Counted from the first letter of the stretch, positions 10,107 through 23,997 are shown. The stretch is DNA of 64,000 nucleotides from Spiroplasma endosymbiont of 'Nebria riversi' (GCF_018831625.1 NZ_CP065193.1:1302001-1366000), one strand, 5' to 3'. Notes: generated from the sequence alone by a model not told the origin. Numbers and translations: made by a program.

Positions 10107-10694
10107 ATGCTAATTATTGCCATCACAGGAAAAATGGGTAGCGGAAAAAGTATTGTTAGTAAATATTTGCAAAAAAAAAGTGCCTATTGTATTGATATGG
10201 ACATTCTAAGCCAAGAAATAAGAACCCTTCCCAAAGTAATAAAAACTATCAAAAAACGCTTTGGAAGTGTTGCGTTTACTGATAATGAATTAGACACTAA
10301 AAAACTCCGAGCAATAATTTTTAATGACCCCAAAGAACGCCTAAAACTTAATAACATTATGTGACCATTACTAAAAAAAAGTCTTCAACAACAAATTAAA
10401 AATCATAATGATAAAACCCTAATTATTGTTGAAGCCGCAGTCATCTTACAAGCCAAATGAAACAAACTCGTTAATAAAATTATTTTTGTTAATAGCGATT
10501 GAGAAACCCGCGTTAAACGAATTATTGAACGCGATAACCTCACTGTTGAAGAAATTATGAAGATTAGTCAACAACAAGATGATTACGAAACTTATAAAGA
10601 TGTTATTGATTATCAAATCATCAATAATGACTCCACAAAAAAACTTTATCGTCAAATTGATGAAATCTTTGAAAAAGAACAATGAAATATTTAA
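10107..10694 (+). CDS. coaE: Dephospho-CoA kinase
   Basis: The product is a 195-residue P-loop kinase performing the last step of coenzyme A synthesis. Walker A is TGKMGSGKSIVSKY (residues 7-20), followed by DMDILSQE, the LID/CoA-binding region and the WETRVKRIIERDN motif. Length is normal. The ATG at 10107 has an AAGGGGA site, and TATAAT at 10062-10067 is a likely -10. It is convergent with uvrB: the two stop codons are 2 bp apart. Confidence 0.95.
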
Positions 10695-10696
10695 TC

Positions 10697-12661
10697 TTAT
10701 TCGGTTTCCAATTCCAAAATTAAATCTCGTAACTGTGCTGCTCGTTCAAACTGTAAATCTTTTGCTGCCACTAACATTTCCTTTCGCAAATCATTAATGA
10801 TTTGCGTTTTTGTTGCGACATAATCTTTAGACTTTCTTTTATTAACAATATTAAATTCTTGCAATAATTTATTAGCAAATAACGAATCATCAATCTTTTT
10901 CTTTATTGTTTGAGGAATAATATTATGTTCTTTATTATAAGCAATTTGCACATTTCTTCGGCGTAGTGTTTCAACCATCGCCTTTTGCATCGCATCCGAT
11001 ATTGTATCAGCATACATAATAACATTACCATTAACATTTCTTGCTGTCCGACCAATAGTTTGAATTAATGACCGCGCATCGCGTAAAAATCCTTGCTTAT
11101 TAGCTTCTAAAATACAAATTAACGACACCTCAGGAATATCTAATCCTTCGCGTAATAAATTAATTCCCACCACAGCATCATAAACCCCTTTTCTTAGTTC
11201 TAACAAAATCTTTGAACGATCCAGAGTTTTTAATTCACTATGTAAGTATGCTACTTGAATATTTCGTTCCTGCAAATAACTAGTTAAATCTTCAGCTTGT
11301 CGAATTGTTAAAGTAGTAATTAATACTCTTTCACAATTTTCTTTTCGCATTAAAATATTTTCAACAATATCATCAATCTGATTAATCGTTGGTTTAACAA
11401 CAATCGTTGGATCCACTAAACCTGTCGGCCGAATAATTTGTTCCGTCACTTGATAATTAACTTGATTTAATTCAAAATCGCCCGGAGTTGCTGATGTATA
11501 TATCACCGTTTTTAATTTATTCATAAATTCTGTAAAATTTAATGGCCGATTATCTAAGGCACTCGGTAAGCGAAAACCATAATTAACTAATGTTTGTTTT
11601 CTACTCTGATCAGTATTAAACATTCCTCTAACTTGTGGTAAATAAATATGGGATTCATCAATAATAGTTACAAAATCATCACCAAAATAATCAATTAAAG
11701 TATATGGTGGTACATCTTTATCTCTTAAATCTAAATGTCGTGAATAGTTTTCAATACCACTACAAATACCAAACTCTTGCAATGCTTCTAAATCATGATT
11801 AGTTCTTTGCTCAATCCTTTGATACTCTAATAATTGATTATTAGCCTTTAAAACTTCTAAATATTTTATTAATTCTGCTTCAATTCTAGTAATTGCCTTT
11901 GCTAATCTTTCTTTAGAAGTAATATAGTCCTGAGCAGGAAAAATTGTAAAAGATTGATATCTTTCAATTACTTTACCAGTTAAAACATCAATCTTAGCAA
12001 TTTCATTAATATCATCATCAAATAAATCAATGCGTAAATAAAATTCATCCGTTCAACTCGGTGCTAATTTAATAACATCACCTTTCGCCGTAAACATTCC
12101 TGGACGAATTTCTAAATCATTACGAGTGTAACCAGAATTAACAAGAAAATATAATAATGCTTTTCTTTCAACTTTTTGACCATTACGAATTTTAAAAAAA
12201 GATTTTTTATATTCGTCAGGATCTTGTGCACCATAAATCGCAGCAACTGATGCTACAACAATAACATCCTTTCTAGTAACTAAAGCATTCATCGCACTTA
12301 ACCGCATCATCTCAATATCACTATTAGATTTTGCTGTCTTATCAATATATGTATCTGTTTTTGGCATATATGCTTCTGGTTGATAAAAATCAAAGTTAGA
12401 AACAAAATATTCTACCAGATTTTCAGGAAACATGCCTTTTAATTCACCATATAATTGCATTGCCAAGGTTTTATTATGTGACAAAATTAAAGTTGGTTTA
12501 TTAATTTTAGCAATAACATTAGCAATCGTATAAGTTTTTCCTGTACCCGTCGCTCCTAATAATACTTGAAATTGTTGATTTTCTTTTATTCCTTGGATTA
12601 AACTCGCAATTGCTTTTGGTTGATCACCTGCTGGCTTAAAATCAGCAACTAATTTAAACAT
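10697..12661 (-). CDS. uvrB: Excinuclease ABC subunit B (UvrB)
   Basis: The product is a 654-residue helicase-like core of nucleotide excision repair that verifies damage and recruits UvrC. Walker A is [16 protein letters not shown], the beta-hairpin region is [16 protein letters not shown] and motif II is [14 protein letters not shown]. Helicase motif VI is [12 protein letters not shown]. The C-terminal UVR domain ([19 protein letters not shown]) binds UvrA and UvrC. Length is normal. The start ATG at 12661 has a GGTTAGGAAA site and follows the secA stop by 20 bp, so it is probably co-transcribed with secA. Confidence 0.97.
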
Positions 12662-12681
12662 AAAAATTTTTCCTAACCACC

Positions 12682-15069
12682 TTACTTTGCCTTCGTCCTC
12701 TCAATAGCCTCCATTACCTCCTCGGATATACCATCATCAATATCAGAACCAATTTCTAAACTACACAAACTAATAACTACTTGATGAGCAATATTAATTC
12801 GCATCCGATTAAATAATTGAGCTGATTCATCAATATATGCATGTAATGGATTTGACTGTCCATAGCCTCGTAAATAAATTCCTGTTCTTAATTTACTAGA
12901 ACCATCAATATGTTCTGTCCAATGATGATCAAAAGCTTGTAAAATAATTTGATTTTCAATTTTTCATAACATCGCTTCTGGAATATTTTCAATAGTTTTC
13001 TCATAGTGATTAAAAATTACCCGACCAATTGTTAAAACAGTATCATGCCGTGTCATTGATCGTAATTCTTTAGCATCTAATTCATGATTACTATTAATTA
13101 ACTTTGTTTCTAAACTTTTTACTAAACTAACAAAATCAATCATAATTTCTTTATTAATCTCTTTTGTAAAAATATCCAATAAATCACCACTAACAGTAAA
13201 AATCATTCTTTCAACTAATGGAGCATAAACCTTAGTTTGTAAAATTGCATCGCGTTGTTCATACATTACTTCTCTTTGCTGAGCTAAAATATTATCATAA
13301 TCCAACAAATTCTTTCTAGTATCAAAGTTTAATCCTTCAACTTTTTTCTGAGCATTAGTAATACTTCGTGATAACAATTTTGATTGAATATGGTCATCGC
13401 CTAAACAACTAAATAATCCTTGTAATTTTTTACTACCAAAACGAAGCATTAATTCATCCTCTACTGAAAGATAAAATCGTGAATAACCCGGGTCTCCTTG
13501 ACGCCCCGATCTACCTCGTAACTGATTATCAATTCTTCTCGTTTCATTTCGTTCCGTACCTAAAACAGCCAAACCACGTAAGGCAATAACGCCATCACCT
13601 AATTTAATATCAGTACCTCTTCCGGCCATATTGGTAGCGATTGTAACAGCCCCAATTTGTCCCGCACCAGCAATAATTTCTGCTTCTTGAACATGATTTC
13701 GCGCATTCAAAACATTATGAGCTATTTTAGCTTCTTTTAAAATGTTTGATACTTCCTCAGATGTTGTAATTGATGCTGTTCCAATTAATATTGGTTGCCC
13801 TTTGGTATGTCGTTCTTTAACTTCTTTAAGTAAAGCCTTATATTTAGAACTTTGTGATGCAAAAACTAAATCCGTATCATCTTTTCTCACAATCGGAAGA
13901 TTAGTAGGAATTTCCATTACTCGCATATTATAAATCTTAATAAACTCTTCTTCTTCTGTTTTTGCTGTTCCTGTCATCCCGCTCAATTTATTATATAAGC
14001 GAAAGAAATTTTGATAAGTAATCGTTGCAAGCGTCGTTGTTTCATGTTCAATAGTAACTGCTTCTTTAGCTTGTAATGCTTGTTGTAAACCATCACTATA
14101 AGCTCTTCCTGGCATTAACCGCCCCGTAAATTGATCAACTAAAATTATTTCATCATTTTGAGTAACATATTCAATCCCATTCGTAAAAACATGAACAGCT
14201 TTTAAAGCATTTAAAATATGATGGAATAATTCTGATTGCTCCAAACTAAACAATTTTTTAACACCAAAATGTTTTTCTGCCTTTTTAACACCAGATATTG
14301 TCAGAGCCACCTGCTTAGTTTCTAAATCAATTTTAATATCTGCCTTTTTATCCAAACTCTTAGCAAACCGGTCAGCATTTTCATATAAAGGTTCACGACT
14401 TTTAGAACCACCAGAAATAATCAACGGTGTTCTTGATTCATCAATTAAAACTGAATCCGCCTCATCAACAATTGCAAAATTCAACCCGCGTTGGACTTTT
14501 TCACCATAAGTATGCACCATATTATCTCTTAAATAATCAAATCCTAATTCCGAGTTAGTAGTATATGTAACATCACACAAATAAGCTTTTCGCTTTTGAT
14601 CATTACTTAAATCTCTTAAATTAACACCAACTGTTAAACCCAAAAATCCTAACACCGCTCCATTAATTTCAGCATCACGCTGTGCTAAATATTCATTAAC
14701 AGTAACAATATGAACGCCATTACCAAGTAAAGCATTCAAATACATTGGCATAATCGCTGTTAAAGTTTTTCCTTCCCCGGTTCGCATTTCCGCAACATCG
14801 CCATTATGTAAAACAATACCACCTTCTAACTGAACAGCAAAAGCATATAATCCCGAAACTCTTCTCGTTGCTTCGCGCGCCACAGCAAAAGCTTCAATTA
14901 AAATATCATCTATAGTGGCACCCGCTTCCAATCGCTTTTTAAATTCATTAGTTTTATTTTTTAAACTATCAGCGGATAATTCTTGCATTTCTAAATCTAG
15001 ATTTAAAATTTCTTGAACATCAGCTCTAATGCTTTTTAAAACACTTTTATATTTATTAAAAAACTTCAT
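12682..15069 (-). CDS. secA: Preprotein translocase ATPase SecA
   Basis: The product is a 795-residue motor of the Sec pathway that pushes unfolded secretory proteins through SecYEG. Walker A is [14 protein letters not shown], the DEAD-type motif is [12 protein letters not shown], and helicase motifs [14 protein letters not shown] and [13 protein letters not shown] are present. The preprotein-binding and scaffold domains follow. The C-terminal zinc/SecB linker is absent, as is usual in mollicutes. An upstream in-frame ATG would add about 29 residues, but the ATG at 15069 has the ribosome site (GGAGCGAT) and begins [10 protein letters not shown] as expected. Confidence 0.96.
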
Positions 15070-15196
15070 ATATATCGCTCCAGTTTCTAATTTCTCGCAT
15101 ATAACATTATTAATTTTATCATACTTTAAAATACTAATAAAATCTTTAATAAACAAAAAAATTGATTAATTTCAGTTTTTTATAAAATATGTTAAT

Positions 15197-16420
15197 TTAA
15201 TTAATATTATTTAATAACCGATATGTCTCTTCACAAATCATTAATTCCTCATTAGTTCGAATCGCATAAATCGCCACCGAACTCAAATCATTAGATATTT
15301 GTAAATAATCATCATATGATTGGTTATTCTTACCACGATTATAATCTAACGCCATAGTTTTAATATTTTTAATAATCATTTCTCGAATTAAAGCACTATT
15401 TTCACCAACACCAGCCGTAAAAACAATCGCATCAACCTTATTATCCAAATCATTTTGATACTGACTAATATAATCAACAACTCTTTTAGCATATAATTCC
15501 AAGGTAAATTGTGCTTGACTATTACCATCCTTAGCAGCCTGACTAACTTCTCTCGTATCAGAAGAAATTTGACTAACTCCCAATAAACCAGATTCATTAT
15601 TTAGTTTATTAACAACACCAACAATATCTAAATTTAATTGTTCAGCAATATATTGATGAATCGCTGAATCAATATCACCACTACGAGAACCCATCATTAA
15701 ACCTGCTAAGGGTGTAAATCCCATTGATGTATTATATGATTTCCCATTTTTAATTGCACAAATACTAGCGCCATTTCCTAAATGACAAACAATCGCATTA
15801 ATATTACTAACAGGTTTATTAATAATCAAACTTAGTTTATTAATAATATAATGATAACTAATACCGTGAAATCCATATCTTCGAACATTATAATCAGTAT
15901 ATCAATTATATGGTACGGGATAAATATAGTTTATTTTTGGCATTGTGGTATGAAATGTTGTATCAAAAACAGCAATATGCGGACAGTTAGCAACCGCTTG
16001 AAATGCTTTTAAAGCACTTAACCCCGCAGAATTATGTAACGGTGCCAACTTAATATTTTCAGCAATTATCTTTGTAATGTCATCATTAACAAGGGCACTT
16101 TCTTTGATTTTTTCACCGCCATGAACAATGCGATGCCCCACAGCAATAATTTCATTAAAATTTTGAATCACATTTTGTGATTTTAAAAGTTCTAAAATAA
16201 CTTCTGCGGCCACATTATGATTTGATAACGGGGTATCGCTAACAAATTCATTATTATTATATTTAATCGTCGTTTTACCATCAACAAAAATTCTTTCTGC
16301 TAACCCCTTACAAATTGTATTAAATTCTTTATTTGTTGTTATTTCATATAACTGAAACTTAATTGAACTTGAACCAGCATTAATAACTAAAATTTTTTTC
16401 TTTAAATTAGATAGCATCAT
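15197..16420 (-). CDS. ackA: Acetate kinase
   Basis: The product is a 407-residue enzyme that makes ATP from acetyl phosphate and releases acetate. Signatures are VINAGSSSIKFQLYE at the N-terminus, IAVFDTTFHTTMP, GFHGIS and FTAGVGENSALIR. A TGA-Trp codon near 15900 lies inside the gene. An ATG at 16435 would add five residues, but ATGATG at 16420 is preceded by AAGGGAAAT and is preferred. It follows pta by about 20 bp; the two form the classical acetate-producing, substrate-level phosphorylation pair of fermenting mollicutes. Confidence 0.95.
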
Positions 16421-16442
16421 TTTATTTCCCTTCATTAATATT

Positions 16443-17411
16443 TTAAATTGATCTTCAAGCTGTTAAAATCGCTGTCAAATAAATATCTTTCACTGTTGAC
16501 CCGCGTGATAAATCACTAACAACTTGATTTAAACCTAAAATCATTGGTCCAACAGCATGATATTGCCCTAATCGTTCAGCAATTTTATAACCAATATTAC
16601 CAGCATCTAAATTAGGAAATACAAAAATATCCGCACTACCTTTCATCTTTGAATAAGGCATTTTTTTCATTCGTACTTCTTCTAACAAAGCACTATCAAA
16701 CTGCATCTCACCCTCAATTAAAGCATCTAAATTTTCTTTTTGTAATATCTTTGTTGCTTCTTGAACTTTAATAACCGAATCACTAGTAGCGCTATTAGCA
16801 GTAGAAAAAGATAACATTGCTACTTGTGGCGATGTTATGCCCAATTTATGAGCTAAATTAATTGCTGATTTTGTAATACTTACTAATTGTTCAGTAGTAG
16901 GGTCAATATTTAAAGAAATATCAGTAAATACATACCGTTGATTATCTTTAACTAGTAAATTAGCACTTGATGCAATGGCTACATCTTTTGTTGTTTTAAT
17001 AATTTGTAATGCAGGGACTAAAATATTTTTTGTTGCATACTCAATCCCCCCTAACAAACAATCAGCATTATTATTCTTTAATTGCATTGTTGCAAAATAG
17101 TTAGTTTCTTGAACTAATTCGTGAGCTTTTTCTAAAGTAATTTTATTTTTACGCATTGTAAACAACTGTTGGGCTAATTCATCAGTTAAACTATCATCAA
17201 TCGCAATCGTTTTAATACCTGCTCCTAACAAACTTTTAGGAATATCTATCTTATTTTCAAAACATAAAATTGGTTCAATATAATTATCACTTTTTAATTT
17301 GAGTGCTACTTCTTGAATTTTTGAATTGGTACCCTCAGAAAAAATTAACCGGCGTTTATTATCCAATGATTGTAATTCGATTTTCGCTTTTTCTAATAAT
17401 TCTTGTAACAT
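16443..17411 (-). CDS. pta: Phosphate acetyltransferase
   Basis: The product is a 322-residue enzyme that converts acetyl-CoA and phosphate to acetyl phosphate for ackA. Typical motifs are DCLLGGIEYATKNILVPAL, VAMLSFSTANSATSDSVIKVQEA, DIFVFPNLDAGNIGYKIAERL and the C-terminal PMILGLNQVVSDLSRG. The last residues WRSI are read through a TGA codon. The ATG at 17411 has a GAGGAG site. It is first in the pta-ackA operon; a yigZ remnant is divergent upstream. Confidence 0.95.
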
Positions 17412-17501
17412 CTCTAGTCTCCTCTATATGTATTTTCCACCATTAATGCTATCATAACACTAAACAAAATAAAAATTAAAACGAAATAACGGTGAAAAAC
17501 A

Positions 17502-18006
17502 ATGAAAGTTATTGATGATGCCCTTCACAAAATTGAATATACAATTAAAAATTCGCGTTTTATTTGTCTTATTAAATATGTTGCCACCAAAAAAGACGCC
17601 CAACAATTCATTAATCAATATTTAGACCCTAAAGCGACACGCAATCGTTATTGCTATATTACCAATATCGTTGTTTTAAACATTCGCTATTTTGGAAAAA
17701 TCCTTTTAGGAAAATCACGATTAGTTCACGCCTATAAATTTGGATTACAAAAATTATTTTTAAACCTTAAACTATATGCCCTAGAAATAATTTATGAATA
17801 TACAATTTCTTTCCCATACAAACACCAAAAACTAATTAATAAAATTATTAAAGAAATATCAAGGCAATATTATTAAACAATTATATATTGAACTAATTAT
17901 GATTACTTTTACTAGTAATAAAAATACTTGACAACACCTATTACCTACCAATACAAAATTTGTTAAACAAACAATTATTCAAAAAAGAAAATTAAAAAAT
18001 GATTAA
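17502..18006 (+). pseudogene. YigZ/IMPACT-family protein, degraded
   Basis: The N-terminal KNSRFICLIKYVATKKDAQ and the later NIVVLNIRYFGKILLGKSRLVHAYK match the YigZ (UPF0029/IMPACT) fold. The central about 35-40 residues, which normally contain the conserved GEPSGTAG loop, are missing between RNRYCYIT and NIVVLN. Glycines of the RYFGG-KLG-GGL-RAY motif are altered. A frameshift near 17855 ends the frame at 17876, while the C-terminal domain continues in another frame to TAA at 18004-18006. Internal deletion plus frameshift indicate a dead gene. Confidence 0.78.
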
Positions 18007-18073
18007 AAAAACTACTAAAATAAACAAAAAAACGGTAAAATATTAGCATACCTAAAAAATAAGGAGCTTATTA

Positions 18074-18637
18074 ATGGAAAAACATCCTGCGGTTAAAGAA
18101 ATTTTATTTACCCATCAACAAATAATTGAACGAACTAAAGCTTTAGCATTAGAAATTAGTAAATACTATCAAGCTAACGACTCAACAATTATTCTTTTAG
18201 GAATTCTTAAAGGATGTATTCCCTTTTTAGCTGAATTTATTAGTCACTTAACAATTGAATGTGAAATTGACTTTATGGCGATTGCTTCTTTCCGCGGCGG
18301 AACCGAAGCTAGTAGCACACCACAAATTATTATGGACATTAACCAAGATATTACTAATCGTGATATTTTAATTATTGAAGATATCATTGAAAGTGGTGCC
18401 AGTTTACTAACCATCAAAGAATATTTATTTCTAAAAGGAGCTAAAACCGTAAAAATGGTAACATTACTAGACAAAACTAAAGGAAGAAAGGTAGAACTTA
18501 ACGCTGATTGAACCGGTTTTAAAGCCCCCCAAGAATTTCTTATTGGTTATGGTCTTGATTATCAAGAAAAACTCCGTAACTTACCTTATGTTGCCATTGC
18601 TGATATGGAAAAAATAGCCCTCCTAGAAAAACAATAA
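18074..18637 (+). CDS. hpt: Hypoxanthine (guanine) phosphoribosyltransferase
   Basis: The product is a 187-residue purine-salvage enzyme that joins hypoxanthine or guanine to PRPP. The PRPP-binding loop reads ILIIEDIIESGASL (family consensus EDIIDTGLTL), with LLGILKGCIPF and MAIASFRGG upstream and the purine-contact region FLIGYGLDYQEKLRNLPYV downstream. Length is normal. The ATG at 18074 has an AAGGAG site. An IS1595-like end starts 9 bp after its stop codon. Confidence 0.93.
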
Positions 18638-18645
18638 TTTCTTTT

Positions 18646-18714
18646 AATTTTGTAGAAAACTCTTGATATTTATTGAATATACTTAATTTTAGGTATATTT
18701 TTAATATGATAGAG
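18646..18714 (+). mobile_element. Left-end fragment of IS1595-like element
   Basis: These 69 bp match the first 69 bp of the element at 19963, including the terminal repeat AATTTTGTAGAAAACTCTTG. The fragment stops where the IS3 left end begins (TGGATAGG). The intact IS1595-like element itself has TGGATA at this position, so microhomology may have guided the join. Confidence 0.8.
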
Positions 18715-18794
18715 TGGATAGGTTACAATAAGTTGGACCATATTTATGTGGACTTTCAAATAAAATAAAATTATTAAGAAAGTAGGGGGTAAAA

Positions 18795-19070
18795 ATGGGG
18801 AAAAACTCATATTCAAATGAATTTAAAAAACAAATTGTCATGCTTTATCAAAACGGAAAAAGCGTTGTTGAAATTATTAAAGAATACGGGATTTCAAAAT
18901 CAGCCGTATATCAGTGAATTGAAAATTTTAATAATTTTGGGTCATTTAAAGTGCAAGATAATCACACTGTTGAAGAAAATGAATTAATTTACTTGCGAAA
19001 AGAAAACCAACAATTACGAATGGAAAATGACATTTTAAAGCAAGTAGCGCTGATAATTGGCAAAAAATAG
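18795..19070 (+). CDS. IS3 orfA (helix-turn-helix protein)
   Basis: The product is a 91-residue DNA-binding half of the IS3 transposase. The N-terminal helix-turn-helix is visible as FKKQIVMLYQNGKSVVEIIK and ISKSAVYQWIENF. The C-terminal heptad region ([20 protein letters not shown]) mediates multimerisation. The frame ends at TAG 19068-19070, directly after the A6 slippery run; a -1 shift there fuses it to orfB. The GTAGGGGGT upstream is the probable ribosome site. This is the only intact orfA of the three copies here. Confidence 0.88.
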
Positions 19071-19111
19071 GAATTATTAACAATAATAAAGAAAAATATT
19101 CCGTGCTAAAA

Positions 19112-19903
19112 ATGTGTCAAATATTAAAAATAGCAAAATCAACATATTTTTATCAAACTAATAATTGTGTTAAGTATGATTTTAATAATTATGAAGAAGA
19201 AGTTATCAGTGCATTTAATAAAAGTCGTAAAATTTATGATGCTCGTAAAATTAAAGCTGTTTTAATGAGAAAAGATATTATCTTATCACGTCGAAAAATC
19301 AGATTACTTATGATCAAAAATAATTTGGTTTCTAAATACACCAAATTAAAATATCGTAATCATAAAACAATGGTTAATAATGATCAAATTAGTAATGTTT
19401 TAAATCGTCAATTTAATAACAAAAAACCTAATGAAGTTGTTGTTAGTTATTTAACATATGTGCAAGTTGGAGGAAAATGACATTATATTTGTTTATTAAT
19501 TGACTTGTTTAATCGAAAAATAATTGGCTATAGTGCCAGACCAAACAAAACCGCTGAACTAGTTCAACAAGCTTTTCATAAAATAACACGACCATTAAAT
19601 AAAATAACTTTATTTCATACTGATCGTGGTAATGAGTTCAAAAATAAAATCATTGATGAAATTTTAATAACCTTTAATATTAAAAGATCATTGAGTGCGA
19701 AGGGTTGTCCTTATGACAATGCTGTGGCTGAAACAACTTACAAAACCTTTAAAACGGAATTTATTGAGGGTAAAAAATTTGAAAATTTAACATAATTAAA
19801 ATACGAATTATTTGATTTTGTTAATTGATACAATAATCTTAGAATACATGGCAGTTTAAATTATTTAACGCCTGTTGAGTTTAGAAAATGACAGTCTACA
19901 TAA
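19112..19903 (+). pseudogene. IS3 orfB with nonsense codon and mutated catalytic Asp
   Basis: The frame matches the intact orfB at 200-991. TAA at 19793-19795 (Gln in copy 1) removes the last about 36 residues. The first catalytic acidic residue is also changed: VVSDLTYV reads VVSYLTYV (GAT to TAT near 19447). The element is probably unable to transpose autonomously. Confidence 0.85.
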
Positions 19904-19932
19904 AAAGTGTCCAAAAAAGGGTTGCCATACCA

Positions 19933-19962
19933 TAATTAAGAAGGAAAACAAAAATATTTTTT
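19933..19962 (+). mobile_element. Interior fragment of IS1595-like element
   Basis: These about 30 bp (TAATTAAGAAGGAAAACAAA...) match the element interior that starts about 275 bp from its left end. The same junction, IS3 right end joined to this interior point, occurs at 5229/5230. Confidence 0.7.
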
Positions 19963-21102
19963 AATTTTGTAGAAAACTCTTGATATTTATTGAATATACT
20001 TAATTTTAGGTATATTTTTAATATGATAGGGGTGGATAATAATTATGGAAAAAATAATTCAAGAACTAGTAAATATTTTAACAGATGATCAATTTTTAGA
20101 ATTTTATGAAAAAGTCAAACAACAAGCAGAATTAATAAAAAAAAACAAAAACGTTTAAATGAAATTGATCAAAAATTTAGAGCACATGGTATTAAATGCC
20201 CTAAATGTGAATCTTACCATCGCGTTAAAAATGGACATAATTCAGAAGGAAAACAAAAATATTTATGTAAAAATTGCCGTGCAAGTTTTGATGCTTGTCG
20301 TAATTATTTTATTTATTGAAGTCATTTAAATTATGAACAATGAAATTTATTGATTCAAATTTCATTGCTGGGGCAATCTAGTAAAACAATTTCTCGTTTT
20401 ATTAAAACTACATTAAAAACTTCTTGATATAATAGTCAAAAATTAATGAAATCAAAACAATTAGAAAATACCCAATTAAAATTTAAAAAATTATCTGGTA
20501 AAATCCAAATCGATGAAACATTTATTAAAGAAATTCATAAAGGAAATTTCAAACATAAAACTGATCCACGAAGAATTCACCTTGACCCATTCGCAACTAA
20601 TACTAAATGCTGTATTCAAATGGCTGTTGATAACAACAACAATATTTATGTTAAATCCACAAACACCAAACGTTTACAAAAACAATGAGTTATTGAAAAT
20701 ATGAACAAAGAATTAATTAACCAAAATTCAATTATTACTTCTGATATGCAAAAATTATATTTTTTAGTAGCAAAACAAACAAATTCTACTTTATGTGTAA
20801 CTAAAACAACAATTAATCCTGAAGCTAGTTATCGTAACTTAAATAAAATCAGTAAATTACAATCTAGCCTTAAAGAAGCCTTAATTCATTATCATGGTTT
20901 AGGTTTTACTAATATTCAAAATTATTTAAATCTCTGAAAATGAAAATACCAACATAAGGGTTTAACTCCAAACCAACAAACAGCGGTATTATATTTTAAT
21001 GTATAAAAAATTAAAGTAAAAATAGTAATTTTACATAAAATCCTTTTAAAATTATCAAGTTGATGATTTTTTTTTATTTTATCAAGATTTTTCGACAAAA
21101 TT
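19963..21102 (+). mobile_element. IS1595-like element, copy B (full length)
   Basis: The 1.14-kb element is bounded by 20-plus bp inverted repeats starting AATTTTGTAGAAAACTCTTG, slightly mutated on the right. It encodes a transposase with an N-terminal zinc ribbon and an ISXO2-like DDE core. Confidence 0.85.
20045..21006 (+). pseudogene. IS1595-like transposase, frameshifted in an A-run
   Basis: The N-terminal segment MEKIIQELVNILTDDQF runs into a run of nine A (near 20147-20155), where copy C has seven; the change ends the frame. In the next frame the protein continues with a zinc ribbon (CPKCESY...CKNC), then IQIDETFIKEIHKGNFKHK (first catalytic Asp), a second acidic region ITSDMQKLYF and the C-terminal KWKYQHKGLTPNQQTAVLYF. 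The family assignment (zinc ribbon plus ISXO2-like DDE, IS1595 group) is from motif layout and is tentative. Confidence 0.75.
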
Positions 21103-21122
21103 AAAAATAATTTCTCTAAACA

Positions 21123-21156
21123 AAAATACCTAACATTGTACAATGTTAGGTATTTT
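21123..21156. terminator. Terminator of the ATP synthase operon (perfect palindrome)
   Basis: ACCTAACATTGT and its complement ACAATGTTAGGT form a perfect 24-bp palindrome. A-runs on the left and T-runs on the right let it work on either strand. It lies directly downstream of the last gene of the minus-strand atp operon. Confidence 0.8.
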
Positions 21157-21166
21157 AATTAAATTA

Positions 21167-21382
21167 TTACTTTATTCACAATTCAATCCCTAAAAAAGCA
21201 ATAAACAAACTACCTACCAAATATGTTAACGCCAGGGTAACAAGAAAATAAAATAGCAACGCCTCATGAGGTTTTTTAGGATTCAAAATGTTATTTCATA
21301 ACACAGCACTAGTTCCCAAACTAGAAAACAAAAAAGTAATTAAATAAATCGCAATTTTAATTAAATGAATTGATAACGCCAT
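21167..21382 (-). CDS. DUF1146-type small membrane protein downstream of atpC
   Basis: This 71-residue protein has two hydrophobic helices (about residues 8-28 and 44-66). The linker WNNILNPKKPHEALLFYFL matches the conserved small membrane protein (DUF1146/YwzB type) commonly encoded after atpC in Firmicutes and mollicutes. Its function is unknown. It is the last gene of the atp operon, 23 bp after the atpC stop and just before the terminator. Confidence 0.78.
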
Positions 21383-21405
21383 ATTCACAAATAAACTCCC
21401 TCCTG

Positions 21406-21723
21406 CTAAAAATTAGTCATCTTAGTATGCCGATCTTTTGCTAACTGTAATAAATGATCTTTCGCTTTATCATCATATTCAATATAATCAGTTAAAATTT
21501 TAACTTCTTTCTTTGTTGAATATAATATTCCCGAAGAAATAAGTAACTTATAAGTTTTTTTATGTTGTTTAACAAACATTTGTGCTATTTCTAAATTAGC
21601 AACAATAGGGGTATGTTGTTCTAAAATTCCAATATAACCTTCAGTAGTTTTAACAGTTACAATTTCAACATCATCATCAAAGAAAATTCCTAATGGTGTT
21701 ATAATTTTTAGTTTTATCGCCAT
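21406..21723 (-). CDS. atpC: ATP synthase F1 epsilon subunit, short form
   Basis: The product is a 105-residue central-stalk subunit. The beta-sandwich is clear (KLKIITPLGIFFDDDVEIVTVKTTEGYIGILEQHTPIVANLE). Typical epsilon proteins have about 130-140 residues; here most of the C-terminal helical hairpin is missing, leaving only DDKAKDHLLQLAKDRHTKM. That hairpin is the ATPase-inhibitory part in other bacteria, so the enzyme may lack this brake. It starts 4 bp after atpD. Confidence 0.92.
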   Translation of the reverse strand: MAIKLKIITPLGIFFDDDVEIVTVKTTEGYIGILEQHTPIVANLEIAQMFVKQHKKTYKLLISSGILYSTKKEVKILTDYIEYDDKAKDHLLQLAKDRHTKMTNF

Positions 21724-21727
21724 TATT

Positions 21728-23997
<2,270 letters not shown>

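Larger units (their letters stand above)
18715..19932 (+). mobile_element. IS3-family element, copy 2 (full length)
   Basis: The 1218-bp element has both terminal inverted repeats (left TGGATAGGTTACAATAAG, right end ...GGGTTGCCATACCA). It contains orfA and orfB with the -1 slippery site at about 19063-19070. The flanks are pieces of IS1595-like sequence rather than a clean target duplication. Confidence 0.9.

Noticed and set aside
12964..15156. SecA start at 15156
   Set aside because: The additional 29 residues lack family similarity; the ATG at 15069 has the ribosome site and the canonical N-terminus.
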